DNA of 64,000 nt from NCBI RefSeq assembly GCF_014851815.1, contig NZ_JACVAJ010000002.1, positions 1,458,999 through 1,522,998 of the forward strand. The letters are read 5' to 3'. The notes beneath the pieces were generated by a model. It was not told the DNA's origin. It ran no database searches and worked only from the letters and a program-made list of their open reading frames with translations. The DNA is from Pseudoxanthomonas sp. PXM01. GTDB taxonomy: Bacteria; Pseudomonadota; Gammaproteobacteria; Xanthomonadales; Xanthomonadaceae. A program made the position numbers and the translations under genes. This document shows, in pieces, positions 1 to 8,754 of this stretch (positions are counted from its first letter, which is position 1; each line of letters starts with the position of its first letter).

Positions 1-471
1 ATGCAGGTCATCGCGGCGGTGCTCCTGCTGGGCCATGTGGACATCGATGCGGTCCTCGGCTTCCTGTCGGCGCAGTCGGTTCCTGCGCCCGTGGTGTGGG
101 TGCTCACGCACCTGACGACGATCGCCGTCGCCTTCCTGGCGATCTGCATTGCGTTCCTGGCGGTGTCGGTCGGGCTGCTACGCCGCCACGCATGGGGCTG
201 GTGGGGCTTCGTGCTGTTCATGGTCATGGGCGCAGCAGCCAATTTCGCCGGCATTGCGGCGATGGATGCCGCGTTTGCCCTGGTGCAGGCCCTGCCGCAC
301 CAGCCCGAGACGGAGCAGTTGCGGACCGAACTCGCCGCGCTGCGGGTGCTGACGCTGGCCACGCTTTGGGCGACCGCGATCGTGTTCGCAGTGCTGCACG
401 GCCTGGTGGTCTGGCAATTGTGCAAGCCTACCGTGCGGTCGGAATTCGGGATGCCCCGCTCGCCCCGCTAG
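1..471 (+). CDS. Small integral membrane protein, unknown function, 5' end possibly cut
   Basis: The reading frame is open from the first base of the window, so the ATG at position 1 may be internal and the true start may lie further left. The visible 156 residues hold about four hydrophobic segments (around residues 1-25, 35-60, 66-90 and 115-140) with a short charged loop before the last one. I recognise no named family or catalytic motif. It ends 9 bases before the hemF start, but hemF carries its own promoter-like box, so co-transcription is not required. Inner-membrane location is inferred from the hydrophobic segments only. Confidence 0.6.
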   Translation: MQVIAAVLLLGHVDIDAVLGFLSAQSVPAPVVWVLTHLTTIAVAFLAICIAFLAVSVGLLRRHAWGWWGFVLFMVMGAAANFAGIAAMDAAFALVQALPHQPETEQLRTELAALRVLTLATLWATAIVFAVLHGLVVWQLCKPTVRSEFGMPRSPR

Positions 472-474
472 AAT
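469..474 (+). promoter_or_regulatory. TAGAAT -10 box of hemF, leaderless arrangement
   Basis: TAGAAT ends 6 bases before the hemF ATG and overlaps the stop of the upstream gene. No Shine-Dalgarno lies between the box and the ATG, so transcription probably starts at or next to the start codon. The -35 region (around 445-450, TTCGGG) is weak. Confidence 0.5.
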
Positions 475-480
475 GTCGGC

Positions 481-1410
481 ATGAACGACATCACGCCCGT
501 CCGCGATTATCTGACCGACCTGCAGGACCGCATCTGCGCCGCCATCGAAACCGCTGACGGCAGCGCGCGCTTCCACGAAGATGCCTGGGTGCGTCCACCG
601 GGCGACGCATCGCCGATCCGAGGCGGCGGCCGCACGCGCGTGCTGCGCGATGGCGCGGTGTTCGAGCAGGCCGGCATCGGATTCTCCGATGTGTCCGGCG
701 ACCGGCTGCCGCCCTCCGCTTCCGCACATCGCCCGGAGCTGGCCGGCGCGTCCTGGCGCGCCATCGGCGTGTCGCTGGTCTTCCACCCCCGCAACCCCCA
801 CCTGCCGACCACGCACGCCAACGTCCGCCATTTCCGCGCCGAGCGCGACGGCGAGACCGTGGCATGGTGGTTCGGCGGCGGCTTCGACCTGACGCCCTTC
901 TACCCAATCGATGAGGACGTCCATCACTGGCACCGGATCGCACGGGATCTCTGCGCGCCATTCGGCGGTCAGGCGCGCTATGACGCGCACAAGCGCTGGT
1001 GCGACGAGTACTTCTTTCTCAAGCACCGCAATGAGACGCGCGGCGTCGGTGGCCTGTTCTTCGACGACCTGAGCGAGGACTTCGACCGCGACTTCGCCTA
1101 TCTGCGCGCGGTGGGCGACGGCTTCCTGGATGCGTACCTGCCGATCGTCGCGCGTCGTAAGGACGCGCCGTACGGCGAGCAGGAGCGGCAGTTCCAGCTC
1201 TATCGCCGTGGGCGCTACGTCGAGTTCAACCTGGTCTACGACCGCGGCACGCTGTTCGGCCTGCAGAGCGGCGGACGCGCCGAGTCCATCCTGATGAGCC
1301 TGCCTCCCCTGGTGCGCTGGGAGTACGGCTATGCGCCCGAGGCAGGCAGCGACGAACAGCGGCTCGCGGACTACCTGCGTCCGCGCGACTGGCTGACCGA
1401 ACTGGCCTGA
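481..1410 (+). CDS. hemF: Oxygen-dependent coproporphyrinogen III oxidase
   Basis: HemF oxidatively decarboxylates two propionates of coproporphyrinogen III to give protoporphyrinogen IX in heme synthesis, using oxygen in the cytoplasm. The 309-residue product has the usual family length. Hallmarks include the [25 protein letters not shown] segment near residue 100, [13 protein letters not shown] near residue 138, [10 protein letters not shown] near residue 190 and [15 protein letters not shown] near residue 240. The ATG at 481 gives the expected N-terminus. No SD is present, and a -10-like box sits 6 bases upstream. hemB lies about 20 kb away in the same window, so the heme genes are scattered as is common in this family. 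Confidence 0.97.
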   Translation: MNDITPVRDYLTDLQDRICAAIETADGSARFHEDAWVRPPGDASPIRGGGRTRVLRDGAVFEQAGIGFSDVSGDRLPPSASAHRPELAGASWRAIGVSLVFHPRNPHLPTTHANVRHFRAERDGETVAWWFGGGFDLTPFYPIDEDVHHWHRIARDLCAPFGGQARYDAHKRWCDEYFFLKHRNETRGVGGLFFDDLSEDFDRDFAYLRAVGDGFLDAYLPIVARRKDAPYGEQERQFQLYRRGRYVEFNLVYDRGTLFGLQSGGRAESILMSLPPLVRWEYGYAPEAGSDEQRLADYLRPRDWLTELA

Positions 1411-1427
1411 GGTCGACCGGAGGGCGG

Positions 1428-1916
1428 CTAGGACTGTCGCGGGACCACCGTGATATGCCCGTTGTTCTCCAACACGGCCAGTCGGATGTCGGCCATGTCC
1501 AGGCAGCCTGCCTCGCGCATGGCCTTCTCGAAATCTTCGCGGCTGATCAACTCGCGGCGCAGCACGTCGCGATAGACCTGGCCTTCGCGCGCGAGCAGTA
1601 CCGGCGAACCTTCCACCCAGCGCTCCACCTTCGGCGACCGCGCCGACACCAGACCGACGAGCCAGTTCAGCGCGATCAGGGTGGCTGCGAGCAACAGGCC
1701 GCCGCCGACCGACGTGTCCTCGCCCAGCAGCGCGTTCTGCACGGCATTGCCCAACAACACGACCAGCAGCATGTCGAAGGGCGTGAACTGGCCCATCGTG
1801 CGCTTGCCCGTCATGCGGATCATCGCCAGCAGGATGAAGTACACCACGCAGGCCCGGAGCACGAAGGCCCACCAGGGCATGGCCAGCTCGAACATCTCGG
1901 CAAACGTCGCGTTCAT
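1428..1916 (-). CDS. YetF/DUF421 family membrane protein
   Basis: The 162-residue protein has three hydrophobic segments (around residues 14-35, 45-65 and 72-92) followed by a soluble C-terminal domain. It shows the DUF421 signatures: RMTGKRTMGQFTPFDMLL at the second membrane segment and an EGSPVLLAREG segment opening the soluble domain. Members such as Bacillus YetF are cytoplasmic-membrane proteins of poorly defined function. It is convergent with hemF, whose stop is 18 bases away. The upstream intergenic region carries the sX13-like RNA and its terminator on the same strand, so this gene must have its own promoter in roughly 1917-1977 or depend on readthrough. Confidence 0.85.
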   Translation of the reverse strand: MNATFAEMFELAMPWWAFVLRACVVYFILLAMIRMTGKRTMGQFTPFDMLLVVLLGNAVQNALLGEDTSVGGGLLLAATLIALNWLVGLVSARSPKVERWVEGSPVLLAREGQVYRDVLRRELISREDFEKAMREAGCLDMADIRLAVLENNGHITVVPRQS

Positions 1917-1977
1917 GCGCTACCCCACGGAGAGCAATGCGCGCACGGTAGCGCACGCACCGCGGCAAACGACAGGC

Positions 1978-2016
1978 AATAAAAAGCCCCGCAGACCAGG
2001 GGGAGATCGGCGGGGC
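1978..2016 (-). terminator. Intrinsic terminator of the sX13-like RNA
   Basis: On the minus strand GCCCCGC pairs with GCGGGGC (2010-2016 with 1986-1992), followed directly by five Ts (1981-1985) and a short T-rich tail. This is a standard rho-independent terminator that would also stop readthrough from polA. Confidence 0.8.
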
Positions 2017-2107
2017 CAGGGGAGCGGGACCTGGGGAGGGGTCGTCGCTCCGGGGGAGATCGCTCCAGGGGATGGGAGAGATCAGTGACAGACGTTGCAT
2101 CTGTCAC
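1978..2107 (-). ncRNA. sX13-like small RNA with C-rich loops
   Basis: Read on the minus strand, this stretch downstream of polA begins with a perfect 8-bp hairpin (2085-2092 against 2100-2107, 7-nt loop). It then carries at least five CUCCC or CCCC tracts set between short pairing arms, and ends in an intrinsic terminator. Xanthomonas sX13 is a roughly 115-nt Hfq-independent RNA with C-rich loops that pair with G-rich mRNA motifs; from memory it also lies next to polA. No open reading frame or SD explains the pattern. The 5' end near 2107 is inferred from the hairpin and a CATATA box at 2112-2117. The family match is by architecture and location, not by alignment. Confidence 0.72.
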
Positions 2108-2281
2108 GGGCTATATGACCACTCCGCACATGGATGGTTCGTGAAGATTCCGGTTAAAAAACCGTAAGATTCAGGAGGAATTCATTTTATTGAACTGCTC
2201 GGTATACAAATATACCTGACAGGGTTTTCCTGAACCTTCCGCAAGTCTATGTTCCGGAAGGGAAACCGTTTTCAGGCCCGC
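2108..2281. other. AT-rich intergenic stretch with several inverted repeats
   Basis: This gap between the polA stop and the small RNA is much richer in A+T than its surroundings. It holds three small perfect inverted repeats: 2151-2155/2160-2164 (CGGTT/AACCG), 2201-2206/2211-2216 (GGTATA/TATACC) and 2235-2241/2255-2261 (CCTTCCG/CGGAAGG). The last is the best candidate for a polA transcript end. The rest is a plausible promoter and upstream-element region for the small RNA (CATATA at 2112-2117 on the minus strand). No gene is seen. Confidence 0.5.
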
Positions 2282-5059
2282 TCAATGGGCCTCTTCCCAG
2301 TTGTCGCCGACGCCGCTGTCGACCACCAGCGGAACGCTCAGTTGCGCCGCGGCGGCCATCCGGGCCGTCGCCTCTTTCAGCAACGTCGGCACGAAATCGA
2401 CCTCGGCTTCGAACACCAGTTCGTCGTGCACCTGCAGGATCATCATTGCGCGTTCGCGGTGGCCGGCCAGCCACGCATCGACGCCTATCATCGCGCGCTT
2501 GATGATGTCCGCCGCCGTGCCCTGCATCGGCGCGTTGATCGCCGCGCGCTCGGCACCGGCACGCTGTCCCTGCGTCCCCTTGTTGATGTATTCCAGGTAC
2601 AGGCGGCGGCCGAACACGGTCTCAACGTAGCCGTGCTCGCGCGCCTGCTGGCGGGTGCTCTCCATGTAATCGCGCACGCCAGGGTACCGGCTGAAGTAGA
2701 GCGCGATGTAGTCCTGCGCTTCTCCACGCGCGATGCCCAGCTGGCGCGCGAGGCCGAAGGCGCTCATGCCGTACATCAGGCCGAAGTTGATGGCCTTCGC
2801 CGCGCGACGCTCGTTGCCGGTGACGTCCTCCAGCGCCCTGCCGAAGACTTCCGCCGCAGTGGCCTTGTGGATGTCGGCGCCGGATTCGAACGCACGCACC
2901 AGGCCGGGATCCTGCGACAGGTGCGCCATGATGCGCAGCTCGATCTGCGAGTAGTCGCAGGCGACCAGCTTGCGGCCCGCGGGCGCGACGAACGCCTTGC
3001 GGATCCGCCGGCCATCGTCGGTGCGGATCGGGATGTTCTGCAGGTTGGGATCGGTCGACGACAGCCGCCCGGTCGCCGCACCCGCCTGGTGATAACTGGT
3101 GTGCACGCGGCCGGTGGTGGGATTGACCATCTCCGGCAGTTTGTCGGTATAGGTACTGCGCAACTTGGCCAGGCCGCGGTACTCGAGGATCACGCGCGGC
3201 AGCTCATGCTGATCGGCGATCGCTTCCAGCGCCTCCTCGTTGGTGCTCGGTTGGCCGGTCGGCGTCTTCACCAGCGCCGGCAGCTTCAGCTCGTCGAACA
3301 GAAGCGCTTGAAGCTGCTTCGGCGAGTCGAGGTTGAAGGTGCGGCCAGCCAGCTCGGTGGCCGTCTGCTGTGCGGCCAGCATGCGCTTGGACAGGTCGGC
3401 GCTCTGCCGGCGCAGTTCGTCGCCATCGATCTTGACGCCGTTGGCTTCGACGCGCGCCAGCACTGGCACCAGCGGCATCTCGATGTCGCGGTATACGCTT
3501 TCGAGACCCGGCTCGGCCGCCAGCTTCGGTGCGATGGCGCGGTGCAGTCGCAGCGTGATGTCGGCATCCTCGGCCGCATAGCGGATGGCATCGTCGACTG
3601 CCACCTGCGAGAACGGGATCTGCTTGGCGCCCTTGCCGGCTACCGCTTCGTACTTGATCGTGTCGTAGCCGAGGAAACGCTTGGCCAGGCTATCCATGTC
3701 GTGGCGGTTGCTGCCCGAGTTCAGTACGAAGCTCTCCAGCATCGTGTCGTCCGCGTAGCCCTGCACGTCCACACCGTGGCGGCGCAGTACATGCAGGTCG
3801 TACTTGCCGTGCTGGCCCAGCTTGCGCTTGGCGGGGTCCGCCAGCGCCGGCGTGAGCGCCGCAAGGACGTCGTCGCGGTCGAGTTGTGGCGGGGCGCCCG
3901 GATAGTCGTGTCCGACCGGTATGTACACGGCCTGGCCCGGCTCGGTAGAGAAGCTCAGGCCGACCAGGGTGGCCTGCATCGGATCCAGGCTGTCGGTTTC
4001 GGTGTCAAAGGCGAACTCGTCGGCCTGCTGCAGGCGAGCCACCAGTCCGTCGAGCTGGGCCCGCTCCGTCACTGCCGTGTACTCGCCGGCCACGCCCAGC
4101 GCGGGATCTATCGCACCCTCGTCCACCGCGGCCGTGGCCACCCGGCCGGTACCGCGCGCATGGCCCGGCTCCTTCTCGGCGATCACCGACGAATCGATCG
4201 CACCGCCGTCGAGCTCCTTCAGTGCCTGCTTGAAACCATAGCGCGCGTACAGCTCCCGCAGCTGATCGACATGGCGCTCCCTGAGCTGAAGATCGGTAAT
4301 CGCCTGATCCAGCACCACGTCCGTCTTGATCGTGGTCAGCTCGCGATTGAGCGGCAAGCGGGGCAACGCCTCGCGCAGGCTTTCTCCGATCTTGCCGCCG
4401 ATCTTGTCGGCATTGGCGATGACGCCATCGAGCGTATCGAACTCGGCCAGCCACTTGGCTGCGGTCTTGGGCCCGCATTTGGGCACGCCGGGAATGTTGT
4501 CCACCGCGTCGCCCATCAACGCCAGGTAGTCTATGATCTGGTCGGCGCGCACACCGAACTTCTCGATCACCGCTTCGTCCGAATCCAGCCGGCTGCCGCT
4601 CATCGTGTTGACCAGCACGACGTGCGGCCGCACCAGTTGGGCCATGTCCTTGTCGCCGGACGAAACCGTCACCTCGATGCCCTGCGCCGCGCCCTGCAGC
4701 GCGAGCGTGCCGATCACGTCATCGGCCTCGACGCCCGGCACACGGAGAATCGGAAATCCGAGGGCCGCGACGATCTCCAGCAATGGCTCCACCTGCATGC
4801 GCAGGTCATCCGGCATGGGAGGGCGATTGGCTTTGTACTCAGGATACAACTCGTCGCGGAACGTCTTGCCTGGGGCATCGACCACGAAGGCGGCGTAATC
4901 GGGTCGCTCCTTCAGGTAGGCACGCAGCATGTTCGCGACGCCGAACAGCGCGCCGGTGGGGAAACCGTCCGGTGCGGTCAACTCGCGGCCTTGTGCCTTG
5001 ATGGCGTGATAGGCGCGATAAAGATAGTTGTAGCCGTCGATCAGAACGAGTCGTGTCAT
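2282..5059 (-). CDS. polA: DNA polymerase I
   Basis: This 925-residue enzyme fills gaps and removes RNA primers in replication and repair. The N-terminal 5'-3' exonuclease (residues about 1-290) starts LVLIDGYNYLYRAYHA. The 3'-5' proofreading domain retains its first acidic motif (D352 and E354 in FDTET). The polymerase domain has motif A (D702 in CDYSQIELR), motif B (INFGLMYGMSAFG) and motif C (D879 in QVHDELVFE). All three activities therefore look intact, and the length matches the family. The start codon is preceded by TAGAAT with a 6-base gap and no SD. The divergent neighbour is a DUF2782 protein gene. Confidence 0.98.
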   Translation of the reverse strand: MTRLVLIDGYNYLYRAYHAIKAQGRELTAPDGFPTGALFGVANMLRAYLKERPDYAAFVVDAPGKTFRDELYPEYKANRPPMPDDLRMQVEPLLEIVAALGFPILRVPGVEADDVIGTLALQGAAQGIEVTVSSGDKDMAQLVRPHVVLVNTMSGSRLDSDEAVIEKFGVRADQIIDYLALMGDAVDNIPGVPKCGPKTAAKWLAEFDTLDGVIANADKIGGKIGESLREALPRLPLNRELTTIKTDVVLDQAITDLQLRERHVDQLRELYARYGFKQALKELDGGAIDSSVIAEKEPGHARGTGRVATAAVDEGAIDPALGVAGEYTAVTERAQLDGLVARLQQADEFAFDTETDSLDPMQATLVGLSFSTEPGQAVYIPVGHDYPGAPPQLDRDDVLAALTPALADPAKRKLGQHGKYDLHVLRRHGVDVQGYADDTMLESFVLNSGSNRHDMDSLAKRFLGYDTIKYEAVAGKGAKQIPFSQVAVDDAIRYAAEDADITLRLHRAIAPKLAAEPGLESVYRDIEMPLVPVLARVEANGVKIDGDELRRQSADLSKRMLAAQQTATELAGRTFNLDSPKQLQALLFDELKLPALVKTPTGQPSTNEEALEAIADQHELPRVILEYRGLAKLRSTYTDKLPEMVNPTTGRVHTSYHQAGAATGRLSSTDPNLQNIPIRTDDGRRIRKAFVAPAGRKLVACDYSQIELRIMAHLSQDPGLVRAFESGADIHKATAAEVFGRALEDVTGNERRAAKAINFGLMYGMSAFGLARQLGIARGEAQDYIALYFSRYPGVRDYMESTRQQAREHGYVETVFGRRLYLEYINKGTQGQRAGAERAAINAPMQGTAADIIKRAMIGVDAWLAGHRERAMMILQVHDELVFEAEVDFVPTLLKEATARMAAAAQLSVPLVVDSGVGDNWEEAH

Positions 5060-5065
5060 GCCGGC

Positions 5066-5071
5066 ATTCTA
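5066..5071 (-). promoter_or_regulatory. TAGAAT -10 box of polA, leaderless arrangement
   Basis: On the minus strand TAGAAT is followed by GCCGGC and then the polA ATG. The 6-base gap and lack of an SD place the transcription start at the start codon. Confidence 0.45.
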
Positions 5072-5156
5072 CGCCGCGCATCCGGGCGCGGCGTCACGCG
5101 CGCTTGCCCGCATTCGGCGCATAATCGACCCGTCACTCCCCCGACCGGACGCCACG

Positions 5157-5462
5157 ATGAACCGCATGACGACCCTTGCCCTGCCGTTGTCCTGCCTGTT
5201 GGCCGTGGCCGGCTGCGCCTCGACCGGCGGCAGCAACCCCGCCGACGTGGATCTGGCCAACGCCCAGGTGGCGGTGCGCACGGAGAAGAACGGCGACACG
5301 ATCGAGGAATACCGCGTGGCGGGCAACCTGCGCATGGTCAAGGTCACGCCGGCGCGTGGCGCGCCCTACTACCTCTACGATTCCGACGGCGACGGTCGCC
5401 TGGACAAGAGCAAGGACAACAGCGACATCTCGCCGGTGTACTGGAAGCTCTACGGCTGGTGA
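5157..5462 (+). CDS. DUF2782 family small lipoprotein
   Basis: The 101-residue protein begins with a signal peptide ending in a lipobox (LLAVAGCAS), so it is probably a lipid-anchored envelope protein. The mature part has a conserved-looking EYRVAGNLRMVKVTPARG block and a DSDGDGRLDKS segment that resembles a calcium-loop sequence, then ends with the aromatic YWKLYGW. DUF2782 proteins of gammaproteobacteria often lie beside polA, as here (divergent, 97 bases apart). Their function is unknown. ATG 5157 is chosen because it starts the signal peptide; an in-frame ATG three codons later is equally possible. The reading frame extends upstream, but without a hydrophobic leader. Confidence 0.85.
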   Translation: MNRMTTLALPLSCLLAVAGCASTGGSNPADVDLANAQVAVRTEKNGDTIEEYRVAGNLRMVKVTPARGAPYYLYDSDGDGRLDKSKDNSDISPVYWKLYGW

Positions 5463-5472
5463 GACCCCGCGC

Positions 5473-5919
5473 TCAGCGGATCACCAGCACCGGCACGCCG
5501 CAGCGGGCCAGCACCTCGCTGGTCTGGCTGCCCAGCAGCAGGCGGCCGAGCGCGCGCCGTCCGTGCGAGGCCATGACGATCAGATCGCAGCCCTGCTGCT
5601 CGGCGGTATCGACAATCGCCTCCGCCGCGTAGCGGTCGGCGACATGCAGCAGCTGGGGTTCCACACCCGCGTGTTGCGCCTGCGCGGTGACGCCGTCGAG
5701 CACCTTGCGCGCCGCTTCGTCACGCGCGTTCTGGAAATCCGGCAACGAAGTCGCGACCGCACTCCAGCCCAAAGCATCGTCGAAGCCGGTATTGATGGGC
5801 TCACTGACCGTCAGCACGGTCGTCTTCGCCTGTAGCTGCCGGGCCAGCGCGAAGCCTTGCGCAACGCCCTTTCCGGCCCTTTCCGAGCCATCGGTCGCGA
5901 TCAGGATATGCCGGTACAT
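5473..5919 (-). CDS. Universal stress protein (UspA family)
   Basis: The 148-residue single-domain protein starts MYRHILIATDGS, the usual first strand of the Usp fold. It carries the nucleotide-binding signature late in the chain: DLIVMASHGRRALGRLLLGS followed by SEVLARCGVPVLVIR. The G-2X-G-9X-G(S/T) spacing indicates an ATP-binding UspFG-like member. Such proteins help cells survive starvation and stress. A start four codons upstream (5931) is possible but would add MRCG, which the family lacks. It converges with the DUF2782 gene, 10 bases away. Confidence 0.93.
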   Translation of the reverse strand: MYRHILIATDGSERAGKGVAQGFALARQLQAKTTVLTVSEPINTGFDDALGWSAVATSLPDFQNARDEAARKVLDGVTAQAQHAGVEPQLLHVADRYAAEAIVDTAEQQGCDLIVMASHGRRALGRLLLGSQTSEVLARCGVPVLVIR

Positions 5920-5999
5920 GCCGCACCTCATGGTGATGGGATGAGGGCATTACACGCGCTGCCGGCGTAGGACGCCGTGATCTGGATCAATCGCGACGA

Positions 6000-8201
6000 C
6001 TACACCGCCTGAAGGTTCGCGTACGCCAGTACCAGCCACTTGCTGCCTTCGCTGTCGAAGTTGACCTGCACACGCGCATGCGCGCCACTGCCCTCGTAAT
6101 CCGTGACCACGCCATGACCGAACTTCGCATGGGTGACGGTCTGGCCCAGCTTGAGGCCCGGCGTTTCCAGGCTCGCGTGACCCGGCGTCACGCGGGTGGC
6201 GAAGCCGGAGGCCGGCCGGCTGACCTGCACCCGCGGACGCACTTCATTGAGCAGATTGGCCGGAATCTCGCGCAGGAAGCGCGACGGGATGCCGTACATG
6301 TCCTGCCCGTGCAGGCGACGCGCCTCGGCGTAGCTGAGCACCAGCTTCGCGCGCGCGCGGGTGATGCCCACGTAGGCGAGACGGCGCTCCTCTTCCAGTC
6401 GCCCGCTTTCGTCCAGCGAACGGTTACTGGGGAACAGCCCCTCTTCCAGGCCCGCCAGGAACACCAGCGGGAACTCCAGCCCCTTGGCCGAATGCAGCGT
6501 CATCAGCTGCACGCCGTCCTCACCGGCCTCGACCTGGCCTTCACCGGCCTCCAGCGCGGCATAGGACAGGAAGGCGACCAGTTCGCTCATGCCTTCCTGG
6601 CCATCCTCTTCGGCCGCGATGTCTTCGCGGCGCACGAAGCGCGAGGCGACCGATACCAGTTCGTCGAGGTTCTCGGTGCGCGACTCTGAGTCGAGACCAC
6701 CGCGGCTTTCGCGCGCCCAGTGCTCGCGCAGGCCGGAGCGGGCGAGCACATGGTCGACGCGCTCGGCCAGCGTCATCTCGGCGGTTTCTTCCGCAAGCTG
6801 GTCCACCAACGCAGCGAAGACCGCCAATGCGTTGCGCGCACGTCCCGCCAACTCGCTGCCCTGCGCCGCCAACGATGCCGCACCCCACAGCGAGACGCGT
6901 GTGCCGCGGGCCAGCCGGCGGACTTCGTCCAGCGTGCGTTCGCCGATGCCGCGCGTGGGCGTGTTGACCACGCGCTCGAACGCGGCGTCGTCGGCGCGGT
7001 TCGCCATCAGGCGCAGGTAGGCCAGCGCATCCTTGATCTCGGCGCGCTCGAAGAAGCGCATGCCACCGTAGACGCGGTACGGCACCTGTTCGGACAGCAA
7101 GGCTTCTTCGAAGGCGCGGGACTGTGCGTTGCTGCGGTAGAGGATGGCGGCATCGCCCAGGCTGCCGCCGTCGCGCACCCACTGGCGGATGCGTTCGACG
7201 ACGAAGCGCGCTTCGTCCATCTCGTTGTAGGCGGCGTACAGGTCGATCGGCTCGCCGTCGCCGGTGTCGGTCCACAACTGCTTGCCGATGCGTGCGGGGT
7301 TGTGCGCGATCACCGCGTTGGCGGCGCCCAGGATGTTGGCGCTGGACCGGTAGTTCTGTTCCAGCCGGATGGTCCGTGCCGACGGATAGTCGCGCAGGAA
7401 CTGCTGCATGTTCTCGACCTTCGCGCCGCGCCAGCCGTAGATGCTCTGGTCGTCGTCGCCCACCACGAAGACATGCCCGGTGTCGCCCGCCAGCACACGG
7501 ATGAAGGCGTACTGGATGGCATTGGTGTCCTGGAACTCGTCCACCAGGATCTGCCGGAAGCGTGTGCGGTAGTGCGCCAGCAGCGCCGGCGTATCGCGCA
7601 GCAGCTCATGCGCACGCAGCAGCAACTCGGCGAAATCGACCAGGCCGGCGCGGTCGCAGCGCTCCTGGTAACCGGCATAGACCTGCCGGCGCACGTCCAG
7701 CCAGTCGTCATTCGGCGCCGGCTGGATGTGGTCGGGCCGGCGGCCTTCGTCCTTCTGCTCGTTGATCCACCAGGTGAGCTGCTTGGGCGGGTACTTGCCT
7801 TCGTCCAGCTCCATCGCCTGTACCACGCGCTTGACCAGCCGCTGCTGGTCGTCGCTGTCCAGCACCTGGAACGTCTCCGGCAGTTTCGCCTCCTGCCAGT
7901 GCAGGCGCAGCAGGCGGTGCGCCAGGCCATGGAACGTGCCGATCCACATGCCGCGGGAGCCGTTGCGCAGCTGCGTATCGGCACGGGCGCGCATCTCGCC
8001 GGCGGCCTTGTTGGTGAAGGTCACCGCGAGGATGCCGTGGGTGGGCACGCCGTGGACTTCGTTGAGCCAGGCGATGCGGTGGGTCAGCACGCGGGTCTTG
8101 CCGGAACCGGCGCCGGCCAGGACCAGGTAATGCCCGGGTTCGGCGGAAACGGCGTCGCGCTGGGCGGGATTCAGATCGTCGAGCAGGTAGGAAACATCCA
8201 T
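6000..8201 (-). CDS. uvrD: DNA helicase II (UvrD)
   Basis: This 733-residue superfamily 1A 3'-5' helicase acts in nucleotide-excision repair and methyl-directed mismatch repair. It has the Q-motif LNPAQRDAV, Walker A AGAGSGKT (residues 29-36), motif Ia VTFTNKAAGEM, Walker B LVDEFQDTN, motif III VVGDDDQSIYGWRGA, motif IV RLEQNYRS, motif V TLHSAKGLEFP and motif VI EERRLAYVGITRA. The C-terminal tail contains the conserved GxxVxHxxFGxGxV-like segment of UvrD (QTVTHAKFGHGVVTDYEG). The length fits UvrD (about 720) better than Rep (about 670). It starts behind a TAAAAT box 6 bases upstream. It is separated by about 50 bases from the GNAT gene transcribed toward it. Confidence 0.97.
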   Translation of the reverse strand: MDVSYLLDDLNPAQRDAVSAEPGHYLVLAGAGSGKTRVLTHRIAWLNEVHGVPTHGILAVTFTNKAAGEMRARADTQLRNGSRGMWIGTFHGLAHRLLRLHWQEAKLPETFQVLDSDDQQRLVKRVVQAMELDEGKYPPKQLTWWINEQKDEGRRPDHIQPAPNDDWLDVRRQVYAGYQERCDRAGLVDFAELLLRAHELLRDTPALLAHYRTRFRQILVDEFQDTNAIQYAFIRVLAGDTGHVFVVGDDDQSIYGWRGAKVENMQQFLRDYPSARTIRLEQNYRSSANILGAANAVIAHNPARIGKQLWTDTGDGEPIDLYAAYNEMDEARFVVERIRQWVRDGGSLGDAAILYRSNAQSRAFEEALLSEQVPYRVYGGMRFFERAEIKDALAYLRLMANRADDAAFERVVNTPTRGIGERTLDEVRRLARGTRVSLWGAASLAAQGSELAGRARNALAVFAALVDQLAEETAEMTLAERVDHVLARSGLREHWARESRGGLDSESRTENLDELVSVASRFVRREDIAAEEDGQEGMSELVAFLSYAALEAGEGQVEAGEDGVQLMTLHSAKGLEFPLVFLAGLEEGLFPSNRSLDESGRLEEERRLAYVGITRARAKLVLSYAEARRLHGQDMYGIPSRFLREIPANLLNEVRPRVQVSRPASGFATRVTPGHASLETPGLKLGQTVTHAKFGHGVVTDYEGSGAHARVQVNFDSEGSKWLVLAYANLQAV

Positions 8202-8207
8202 CCGCCC

Positions 8208-8213
8208 ATTTTA
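8208..8213 (-). promoter_or_regulatory. TAAAAT -10 box of uvrD, leaderless arrangement
   Basis: On the minus strand TAAAAT is followed by GGGCGG and then the uvrD ATG, a 6-base gap. This gives uvrD a promoter separate from the upstream GNAT gene. Confidence 0.45.
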
Positions 8214-8250
8214 CGGCCTGTAGCGGCCCACGCCCTGAGACGCGGTGCGT

Positions 8251-8751
8251 TCAGGCGAGCTCGGCGACCTGCATGGACACCTGCTTGCGCCCGCCATCAA
8301 GCCACTGCCGGCCGGCTTCGGCGAAGCCATGCCGCGCATGGAACAGGCGCGAGGGCTCGTTCGGCGGCACCACGTTGAACTCGCAGGTGATGCGCGGGAT
8401 GCCTTGTTCACGGGCGAAGGCGAACAGGTCCGCATACAGGCGCGAGCCCAGCCGATGCCCCTGTACGGACGCATCGACGACGATGCGGTCCACATACAGG
8501 AAGTCCGGGTGGCGCTCGGCAAACCAGCCGAAGTTGTCGTTGCGGTAGTCCGCGCCGGCCCGCATCGCCAGCAGGAAGGCCACCACGCGACCATCCAGCG
8601 TCGCCACGCGGTGGTAGGCGGACAGGGACGCCAGCTGGCGCAGCCTGTCCTCATCCATCGGGCTGGTGTGCCGGACCTCGGCCGTGTTCAGCGCGACGAT
8701 GGCGGCGTAGTCGCCCTCGTTCGCGTCGCGGATAAGGGGTTCGGCCGACAC
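8251..8751 (-). CDS. GNAT family N-acetyltransferase
   Basis: The 166-residue protein has a single GNAT fold. Near residue 92 it has the strand and acetyl-CoA loop RIVVDASVQGHRLGSRLYADLF, where Q-G-H-R-L-G-S is the pyrophosphate-binding turn. A later ITCEFNVVPPNEPSRLFHARHGF segment matches the motif that carries the catalytic region and the Gxx(F/Y) turn. The acceptor substrate cannot be told from sequence. It starts only 3 bases after the yqhA stop, so the two genes are probably co-transcribed; the uvrD gene beyond has its own promoter-like box. Confidence 0.88.
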   Translation of the reverse strand: MSAEPLIRDANEGDYAAIVALNTAEVRHTSPMDEDRLRQLASLSAYHRVATLDGRVVAFLLAMRAGADYRNDNFGWFAERHPDFLYVDRIVVDASVQGHRLGSRLYADLFAFAREQGIPRITCEFNVVPPNEPSRLFHARHGFAEAGRQWLDGGRKQVSMQVAELA

Positions 8752-8754
8752 GGA

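Noticed and set aside
178..2100. Long minus-strand reading frame over hemF
   Set aside because: In this high-GC DNA long open frames occur opposite real genes. Its product is Arg/Ala/Gly-rich without domains, while hemF and the DUF421 gene explain the region.
2249..5632. Long plus-strand reading frame opposite polA
   Set aside because: The product is rich in His, Arg and Gln, without domains, and antisense to an intact polA.
6720..8378. Plus-strand frame opposite uvrD
   Set aside because: It has shadow composition and no domain; uvrD is complete on the other strand.
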